The notes under the pieces were generated by a model that had not been told where the DNA came from, did not search any database, and was given only the letters and a program-made list of their open reading frames with translations. Shown piece after piece: positions 12,967 through 18,520 of a stretch of 18,520 bases of DNA. Source of the DNA: Piscirickettsiaceae bacterium (GTDB lineage: Bacteria; Pseudomonadota; Gammaproteobacteria; Nitrosococcales; Methylophagaceae); contig JABGUA010000256.1 in NCBI GenBank assembly GCA_018646825.1, positions 1 to 18,520 of the forward strand, written 5' to 3'. Position 1 is the stretch's first letter; every line of letters starts with the position of its first letter. The position numbers and the translations under genes are program-made.

Positions 12967-14362
12967 ACTTTCTTCCTGTCGTCATGGTTGTACCTTGCTT
13001 TTTTTGTTGGGTAATATCTTGCTCTTCTACTGTTGTTGCACAACCCCACAATAACTCTTCATCTTGGGTATACCGCTTACCTAACTGCCATGCTACCTGG
13101 GCTTTAGCGAGCTCGGCCCCCAAATAAAAAGCATGGCCTGTATCGTCCTTCAGATCTAACTGAGGATAAAAGTCAAAGGGATCTGATGCATGCATCAACC
13201 CATCCCGGTTGAACATATAGATACCTTGTTCTGCTACTTTAATTCGGTAATTGGGATCTTTGATATTCGATGCTAATGTGGCAATATCTTCTGCGCTATC
13301 CGGAAAAGGGCGGCGCTCGTGGGCCACTAACAAGTCACTGGTTAGATCCCGCGGTAGGCTGCTTTCCCGTTTCGCCGCATGCATCATTCGGCGCGAAACA
13401 TCCGCTTCTTTGATCGCTCTCCGAGCATGAGGACTCACTTCGGTTGCAAGCACATTGTTAATACCTAACTCAGAAATAATACCGAATAAGAGGGCGTTGA
13501 TCCCTGTCGTATCAGCATCTGTGAGTTCCGTCAGGTTTCCCACTCCCATCATGATATCGGCTTCGGGGTAAGTTCCACGCAGTTGGTGATAACGCACAAT
13601 TGAGTTCGTTAAGCCAAAATGGATTGGATCTAAAATCGGATCGGCAATCCAAGGCCGATTTATTTTATCCATGGCTTCCATTGCCCGTTCAAGTGACGCT
13701 AAAGAGCCCGGCTCAGCCGGTACCAAAATAGGAATTGCATCCACTTCTTGTGCTAAATGGTAGGTCTCTTCCGTCAAACTTAATAAATAATCCGCACCGG
13801 CTTTACCTGCCCGCTTCAAATCTTCCAACTCTAAGGAATCAACACTGACTTTAAACCCCGCTTCATGCAAAGCAACGATAGCGTCTTCCATGTGTGGAAA
13901 GGATTCTTGTGGCAGGCAGCCAATATCAATAACATCGGCACCCGAAGCGCGATAATATTCGGCCCGCGCTAATATGCCGGCAATATCTCGCTCAGGTGCA
14001 TCTACAATTTCGGCAAAGATATTAACGTCGTATTGACTCAAGTCAGGCTTTTTCCTTTCACGGCCAAAATAAAGGGGTAAATCTTTTACTTCTTCCGGGC
14101 CGCGCACAACTGATATACCCAGCTGCTGACTTAATGCCACTAAATCACCGCGGCAACGCCCCGGCACAATAATTTCTTTAACACCTGCGTAATCCGCTGG
14201 TTTTAACCTTCGTGCAATCATTTTGTCTGTCATTAAAGCGGCTACAGACACACCTATCTCGTGAATCTGGTAATCAAAGGGCAATGACACCATGTCATCC
14301 AGCACTTTTTGCAGGCTTGGTAGAGCGAGTTTACCCGTTAAAAATAGTAGCTTGTCAGCCAT
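12950..14362 (-). CDS. Dihydropteroate synthase-like protein (DUF6513), tetrahydromethanopterin biosynthesis
   Basis: A 470-residue protein with an N-terminal DUF6513-type domain (about 1-110) followed by a dihydropteroate-synthase TIM barrel (about 112-400; motifs GADVIDIGCLPQ, FKVSVDSLELEDL, WIADPILDPIHFG, IMMGVGNLTELTDADT) and a C-terminal tail. In archaea and methylotrophs relatives sit in tetrahydromethanopterin gene clusters and are taken to join the pterin to the aryl amine moiety; the exact reaction here is inferred. It overlaps the flavoprotein gene upstream by 8 bp and DUF447 downstream by 17 bp. The tail (CGTAE-ending, Gln/Lys/Thr-rich) lies partly in the overlap. It is distinct in length and layout from folate-pathway FolP (about 280 residues). 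Confidence 0.88.
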   Translation of the reverse strand: MADKLLFLTGKLALPSLQKVLDDMVSLPFDYQIHEIGVSVAALMTDKMIARRLKPADYAGVKEIIVPGRCRGDLVALSQQLGISVVRGPEEVKDLPLYFGRERKKPDLSQYDVNIFAEIVDAPERDIAGILARAEYYRASGADVIDIGCLPQESFPHMEDAIVALHEAGFKVSVDSLELEDLKRAGKAGADYLLSLTEETYHLAQEVDAIPILVPAEPGSLASLERAMEAMDKINRPWIADPILDPIHFGLTNSIVRYHQLRGTYPEADIMMGVGNLTELTDADTTGINALLFGIISELGINNVLATEVSPHARRAIKEADVSRRMMHAAKRESSLPRDLTSDLLVAHERRPFPDSAEDIATLASNIKDPNYRIKVAEQGIYMFNRDGLMHASDPFDFYPQLDLKDDTGHAFYLGAELAKAQVAWQLGKRYTQDEELLWGCATTVEEQDITQQKKQGTTMTTGRKCGTAE

Positions 14363-14915
14363 TGGTTTGGTTTATCTCATCCAAACGTAATTTTAGCACC
14401 GCTAATAATTTATCCGGATTTTCGACCACTGTTGTCGCTTCGTAGGAACGCAGTTTATGGGTATGCGCCAAATCCACCTCCCTTGGCCAAACTTTGACAA
14501 TGCGATCCGGCGCCGGTGTGTCCATTTCTGGTTCTGTGTCACAGGCAAGAACAATACTCGGAATACGACACTTTCCAGCCTGTGCATAGACATTAGTCAC
14601 TAAGGTATCTGAGAAGCCCAATACCATCTTAGCAACGGTATTGGATGTCGCTGGTGCAACGACCAAAGTATGGTAATCACCACGATAAAAAAGGCCTACA
14701 GGTGGTGAACTCGCAGCCCGATCTCGATAAACGCGCCCCTTATCATTGATTCCTTTAGGATCATGACCATACATCCGCATGACTTCTTCGCCGGCACTGC
14801 TATAGAATAAATCGACATCCTCAAGATCGCGTACGATCTCTATACATTCATCCAGATAATGGCCTGAGCCTGTTATTGCCCATGCTAAACGTGGTTTCTC
14901 GGGTTTTGCTTGCAT
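14355..14915 (-). CDS. Flavoprotein, dihydromethanopterin reductase-like (DmrB type)
   Basis: A 186-residue FMN flavoprotein of the Flavoprotein/HFCD fold: WAITGSGHYLDECIEI at the N-terminus (phosphate-binding TGSG) and VVAPATSNTVAKMVLGFSDTLVTNVYAQAGK in the middle, the usual flavin-contacting segment. In archaea and some bacteria such proteins (DmrB) reduce dihydromethanopterin to tetrahydromethanopterin, the last step of the cofactor pathway; the position ahead of DHPS-like, DUF447 and mfnB genes supports this. It is the first gene of the operon, and a GAAAGG ribosome site lies about 12 bases before the ATG. An archaeoflavoprotein-like role in electron transfer is the main alternative. Confidence 0.82.
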   Translation of the reverse strand: MQAKPEKPRLAWAITGSGHYLDECIEIVRDLEDVDLFYSSAGEEVMRMYGHDPKGINDKGRVYRDRAASSPPVGLFYRGDYHTLVVAPATSNTVAKMVLGFSDTLVTNVYAQAGKCRIPSIVLACDTEPEMDTPAPDRIVKVWPREVDLAHTHKLRSYEATTVVENPDKLLAVLKLRLDEINQTNG

Positions 14916-15055
14916 TATTTGATGATGCCTTTCTGCCTATTTTGCATGTCAGTTTGACAGACTCTCAGGCCTGAGTAAAAAATTATAATGGTTTTAATAT
15001 GGCTTTATACTTAGAATTACGATCGTTATAACTTTTACTTATGGAGTATTAGATA
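14916..15055. promoter_or_regulatory. Divergent promoter region, cofactor operon / NADH dehydrogenase
   Basis: A 140-base gap with two dyads: TGTCA-GTT-TGACA (14947-14959) and the 12-bp perfect palindrome CTCAGGCCTGAG (14964-14975). TTGACA (14954-14959) and TATAAT (14984-14989) are both present, but 24 bp apart, too far for a standard sigma-70 pair. The dyads may bind a regulator of either gene. No confident start site. Confidence 0.4.
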
Positions 15056-16375
15056 ATGGAATTTGCAAAAGACAGTATCCCAAAAATCATCGTTGTCGGC
15101 GGTGGCGCAGGGGGGCTAGAGTTAGTTACAAAACTCGGTCGTAAACTGGGTAAAAAAGGTAAGGCTGATGTCTCACTCATCGATAATACACAAACGCATA
15201 TCTGGAAACCATTGCTGCATGAAGTTGCGGCAGGAACACTTGACTCCCATCAGGATGAAATCGAATATTTAGGCCAAGCAATGCATAGTGGTTTTCGTTT
15301 TCGACGGGGTAGGATGGATGGTTTAGATCGCGATAATAAGACAATCTCTTTAGCCCCGACGCTAAATTCCGATGGCCTAGAAATTATTCCGCGTCGGAGC
15401 TTTGATTATGATTACCTCGTCATCGCCGTCGGTAGTATTAGCCATGACTTTGGTGTTACTGGTGTTGCTGAACACTGCCTATTCCTAGATACCACGGCCC
15501 AAGCAGAAAACTTCCAGACTCAATTAATCGAAGCCTATGTTCGGGCACATACGCAGGGAAGGCCGGTTGATGAGGGGCAGCTGGCTATTGCAATTGTTGG
15601 TGCTGGTGCAACCGGGGTTGAGCTTAGTGCACAATTGTATGAAGTCTCACATTTATTAAGTGCTTATGGCCTAGATGAAGTCAAACCCACGGATGTAAAA
15701 ATCAGTATTATCGAAGCTGCTGACCGTGTCTTACCGGGTTTACCAGAAAATTTGTCACGCGCAACAGAAGTTGAACTCGGTAAACTCGGTGTTAGCGTGT
15801 TAAATGATGAGCGAGTTATTGAAGTCACCGCCGATGAAATTAGAACAGAGAGTGGCAAAGCCATTCCTGCAGCCATTAAAGTCTGGGCTGCGGGCATAAA
15901 AGCACCTCCATTCTTAACCGAACTTGGTCTCGCGACCAACCACATCAACCAAATTGAAGTGAAACAAACGTTACAAAGCCTGACGGATGATGATATCTAC
16001 GCTATTGGTGACTGCTGCGCCTGCCCGTGGGAAGGGCATGAAGGCAATGTGCCTCCGCGTGCACAAGCGGCCCATCAGATGGCTTCACTGGCCTATAAAT
16101 CTATTACTCGCCGGCTGGTGGGTAAGTCCCTGCCTGATTATCATTATCATGATCACGGTTCATTGGTCTCACTCGGTAAATACAGTACCGTGGGTAATAT
16201 GATGGGAAAACTATCTAAAGGTAGTTTGATGGTAGAAGGTTTTTTAGCCCGGATGATGTATTTGTCACTCTATAAAATGCACCAAGTGGCGTTATTCGGC
16301 TTTTTCCGCGTCGGTATGCTTTCACTATCACATTTATTCAGACGCAGTGTGCATCCAAAAATAAAATTACATTAA
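15056..16375 (+). CDS. ndh: Type II NADH dehydrogenase (NDH-2)
   Basis: A membrane-associated FAD enzyme that passes electrons from NADH to quinone without pumping protons. The 439-residue protein has two Rossmann motifs, IIVVGGGAGGLEL (about 11-23, FAD) and AIVGAGATGVELSAQL (about 178-193, NADH), and the FAD-contacting DDIYAIGDC near 313-321, plus PPRAQAAHQMA. The basic, amphipathic C-terminus (after about 385, SLYKMHQVALFGFFRVG and LFRRSVHPKIKLH) fits peripheral membrane attachment. GGAG lies 9 bases before the ATG. It converges with gyrB across a shared terminator. Close relatives include sulfide:quinone oxidoreductases, but the HIWKPLLHEVAAGTLD segment is typical of NDH-2 and no redox Cys pair typical of SQR is evident. 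Confidence 0.92.
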   Translation: MEFAKDSIPKIIVVGGGAGGLELVTKLGRKLGKKGKADVSLIDNTQTHIWKPLLHEVAAGTLDSHQDEIEYLGQAMHSGFRFRRGRMDGLDRDNKTISLAPTLNSDGLEIIPRRSFDYDYLVIAVGSISHDFGVTGVAEHCLFLDTTAQAENFQTQLIEAYVRAHTQGRPVDEGQLAIAIVGAGATGVELSAQLYEVSHLLSAYGLDEVKPTDVKISIIEAADRVLPGLPENLSRATEVELGKLGVSVLNDERVIEVTADEIRTESGKAIPAAIKVWAAGIKAPPFLTELGLATNHINQIEVKQTLQSLTDDDIYAIGDCCACPWEGHEGNVPPRAQAAHQMASLAYKSITRRLVGKSLPDYHYHDHGSLVSLGKYSTVGNMMGKLSKGSLMVEGFLARMMYLSLYKMHQVALFGFFRVGMLSLSHLFRRSVHPKIKLH

Positions 16376-16387
16376 ATACTTCCTTAC

Positions 16388-16426
16388 AGCCATAAAAAAG
16401 GCCCTTAAAGGGCCTTTTTTATGGCT
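16388..16426. terminator. 39-base palindromic bidirectional terminator
   Basis: A perfect 19-bp inverted repeat with a single central base: the left arm (16388-16406) ends AAAAAAGGCCCTT and the right arm (16408-16426) begins AAGGGCCTTTTTT. It serves both the NADH dehydrogenase (+) and gyrB (-), each strand reading a GC stem followed by six T. Confidence 0.95.
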
Positions 16427-16437
16427 TAAGTTTTAAC

Positions 16438-18520
16438 TTAGATATCTAAGTTTGTCGCCTGCAGAGCATGCGTTTCGATAAATTCACGACGCGGTTCTAC
16501 ATTATCTCCCATCAAGGTATTAAAAGTTTGATCTGCCGCAATGGCATCTTCAATTCTGACTTGCAATAAACGACGCTTGCTCTTATCCATCGTCGTTTCC
16601 CACAGTTGGTCAGGATTCATTTCACCCAACCCTTTGTAGCGCTGTACCGTTTGGCCGCGGCGGGCTTCGGTCATCAACCAGTTCACGGCTTGTGAGAAGT
16701 GAGTCACAGGCTCACTACGATCACCCCGCTGAACATAGGCATCATCACTAAACATACCATTAATTTTATCAGCAAAACTCAAAATACGTTGGTACTCACT
16801 GCTGGCAAAGAACTCGCCTGGAATGTGATAATCCGTGCTGATACCATGACGGTTGAAGCTAACATTAATACGTTCAATGCCCTCACCATCTTTCAATACC
16901 GACAAGCCATAACTCGTACCGGTTGGTAAGCCTTCATTCAGTCTTTCTTCAATGCTCGATAACCATGTTGTCATCGCCTTAGCATTGTTCAGCTCAGGTA
17001 TTTGTTGTTGGTACATCAGTTGTCTTAAGAAAGCGGGGTAATAGTGACTTGATAAACGCGTCATTATTGATGTAACTGTTTGATATTCATCAATTAATAC
17101 TTTCAGAGCAGAATCCTTAATAGGATCTGCTGACTGACTTGGGTAGAGCTCTGCATTGTTCAATGCGAGTTCAGTAAGATAGTTTTCCATCTCAATGTCA
17201 TCTTTGACGTAACGCTCTTGCTTACCTTTCTTAATTTTATAAAGTGGTGGTTGCGCAATATAAATATGGCCACCTTCCACTAATTCTGGCATTTGGCGAT
17301 AAAAGAACGTTAGCAATAACGTTCTGATGTGCGAACCATCGACATCGGCATCCGTCATGATGATGATGTGATGATAGCGTAATTTACTTGGGTCATATTC
17401 ATCGCGGCCAATGCCACAGCCGAGAGCTGTAATCAATGTGCCTACCTCGGCTGAACTGATCATTTTGTCAAAGCGCGCGCGCTCAACATTCAAAATCTTT
17501 CCTTTTAGCGGCAGAATTGCTTGTGTTCGTCTGTCACGGCCTTGCTTAGCACTGCCTCCCGCAGAGTCACCCTCTACTAAGAAGAGCTCAGAGAGCGCAG
17601 GGTCACGCTCCTGACAGTCAGCTAGCTTACCTGGTAGCCCTGCAATATCGAGTGCACCTTTACGACGTGTTAATTCACGCGCTTTTCGAGCCGCATCTCG
17701 TGCTCGGGCGGCTTCAACCATTTTATTGGCAATTAATTTACTATCCGCTGGGTTTTCGACCAAATAGTCATGGAAATGCTGATTCACCAATGACTCAACA
17801 ATGGTCCGCACTTCTGATGACACCAATTTGTCTTTGGTTTGTGATGAGAACTTAGGATCCGGTACTTTAACTGATAGGACGGCCGTCAAGCCTTCACGTG
17901 CATCATCACCGCTGGTGGCGACTTTTGCATTTTTCGTCAAGCCTTCAGCTTCAATATATTGGTTTAAGGTTCGCGTTAATGCTGCTCTGAAACCGGCTAA
18001 ATGCGTACCACCATCACGTTGTGGAATATTGTTAGTGAAGCAATAGATATTCTCTGTATAAGAGTCATTCCATTGCATGGCTAGCTCAACGGTTACATCG
18101 TCTTTTTCACCCTCGATAGCAATAATAGTTTGATGTACCGGTTCTTTATTTGTATTCAGGTGTTCAACAAATGCCGTAATACCACCTTCGTAGTAAAACA
18201 CTTCACTGTTCTCATCGCGCTCATCAGTCAATACAATGCGAACGCCCGAATTTAAAAAGGCCAATTCTTTAATACGTTTTGCTAAAATTTTGTAATCATA
18301 AATGAGATGGGTGAAAGTCTGTTCACTTGGCCAAAATTGGATTTTTGAGCCCGTGGTATCACAGTCTTCACCTTCTTCAATCGGTGCGTCAGGGACACTA
18401 TCGGTATAACTTTGGCGATAAACCTTATTATTGCGACGAATTTCAAGGGTTAATTTTTTTGATAAGGCGTTAACGACCGAAACACCAACACCGTGCAAAC
18501 CGCCCGACACCTTGTAAGAA
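16438..18520 (-). CDS. gyrB: DNA gyrase subunit B, 5' end cut by window
   Basis: The ATPase/topoisomerase subunit that, with GyrA, introduces negative supercoils. The frame runs to the window edge: before the Met at 18510 the codons read Ser-Tyr-Lys, matching the internal SYKxSGGLHGVG of GyrB, so that Met is not a start (a Val is usual there). About 693 residues are visible; the missing part should be about 110. Features: SGGLHGVGVSVVNALS (ATP site), the transducer domain, TOPRIM motifs LFLVEGDSAGGSAKQGRD and MTDADVDGSHIRTLLL, and QRYKGLGEMNPDQLW at the C-terminus. The length implies that the large insert within the TOPRIM-to-tail region seen in enterobacterial GyrB (about 800 residues) is present. 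Confidence 0.98.
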   Translation of the reverse strand, partial: SYKVSGGLHGVGVSVVNALSKKLTLEIRRNNKVYRQSYTDSVPDAPIEEGEDCDTTGSKIQFWPSEQTFTHLIYDYKILAKRIKELAFLNSGVRIVLTDERDENSEVFYYEGGITAFVEHLNTNKEPVHQTIIAIEGEKDDVTVELAMQWNDSYTENIYCFTNNIPQRDGGTHLAGFRAALTRTLNQYIEAEGLTKNAKVATSGDDAREGLTAVLSVKVPDPKFSSQTKDKLVSSEVRTIVESLVNQHFHDYLVENPADSKLIANKMVEAARARDAARKARELTRRKGALDIAGLPGKLADCQERDPALSELFLVEGDSAGGSAKQGRDRRTQAILPLKGKILNVERARFDKMISSAEVGTLITALGCGIGRDEYDPSKLRYHHIIIMTDADVDGSHIRTLLLTFFYRQMPELVEGGHIYIAQPPLYKIKKGKQERYVKDDIEMENYLTELALNNAELYPSQSADPIKDSALKVLIDEYQTVTSIMTRLSSHYYPAFLRQLMYQQQIPELNNAKAMTTWLSSIEERLNEGLPTGTSYGLSVLKDGEGIERINVSFNRHGISTDYHIPGEFFASSEYQRILSFADKINGMFSDDAYVQRGDRSEPVTHFSQAVNWLMTEARRGQTVQRYKGLGEMNPDQLWETTMDKSKRRLLQVRIEDAIAADQTFNTLMGDNVEPRREFIETHALQATNLDI

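Noticed and set aside
14954..14989. TTGACA...TATAAT as a sigma-70 promoter for NDH-2
   Set aside because: The 24-bp spacer is too long for a standard promoter; kept only as part of a regulatory region.
18508..18510. Met at 18510 as the start of gyrB
   Set aside because: The frame continues to the window edge with Ser-Tyr-Lys, matching the interior of GyrB; the true start lies outside.
1..18520. CRISPR arrays, tRNA or rRNA genes, insertion sequences
   Set aside because: None seen by eye: no regularly spaced repeat-spacer array, no cloverleaf candidates and no transposase frames.

Overview
The window looks like part of the chromosome of a marine-type gammaproteobacterial methylotroph, with Methylophaga and its relatives as the best guess. 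Three things point there. The order yibN-like / gpmI / envC / ctpA is typical of gammaproteobacteria. A four-gene cluster makes the C1 carriers tetrahydromethanopterin and methanofuran (dmrB-like flavoprotein, DHPS-like protein, DUF447, mfnB). Base composition is moderately AT-rich throughout. The genus is inference; no rRNA is present.

Layout. Positions 1-229 (-) hold the start of a rhodanese-like gene, divergent from a (+) run of gpmI, envC, ctpA and a tandem-receiver response regulator (368-5262), which ends at a bidirectional terminator (about 5272-5303). Positions 5324-10678 form an accessory-looking block, all on the minus strand. In transcription order it holds an AlkB/XylM-type membrane di-iron monooxygenase, a 67-residue two-helix membrane protein, then two operons each encoding one short and one long GST-fold protein. 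An RhtB/LysE exporter (11068-11709, +) runs tail to tail into the cofactor operon (14915-11685, -). A type II NADH dehydrogenase (15056-16375, +) converges on gyrB (16438 to beyond the window end, -) across a 39-base perfect palindromic terminator. gyrB often sits in a dnaA-dnaN-recF-gyrB group, so the window may lie near oriC.

The most interesting part is the monooxygenase/GST block. The monooxygenase operon and the first GST operon are preceded by the same regulatory module, found nowhere else in the window. It consists of an exact 27-bp repeat, three TTTTAACC-type sites 25 bp apart, and an ATACGTAT core. All of these elements keep identical spacing in both copies (constant offset of 1892 bp) although most of the sequence between them has diverged. 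This suggests that the monooxygenase, its small membrane partner and the GST-like proteins are one co-regulated system. The monooxygenase has Gln in place of the first His of the last histidine box. The four GST-like proteins form two duplicated short+long pairs with the same 24-bp gene spacing, and by eye their glutathione-binding motif is degenerate. The substrate is unknown. No rubredoxin or reductase is encoded nearby.

The remaining genes are ordinary housekeeping or methylotrophy functions: glycolysis, cell division amidase activation, periplasmic proteolysis, respiratory NADH oxidation and DNA supercoiling.
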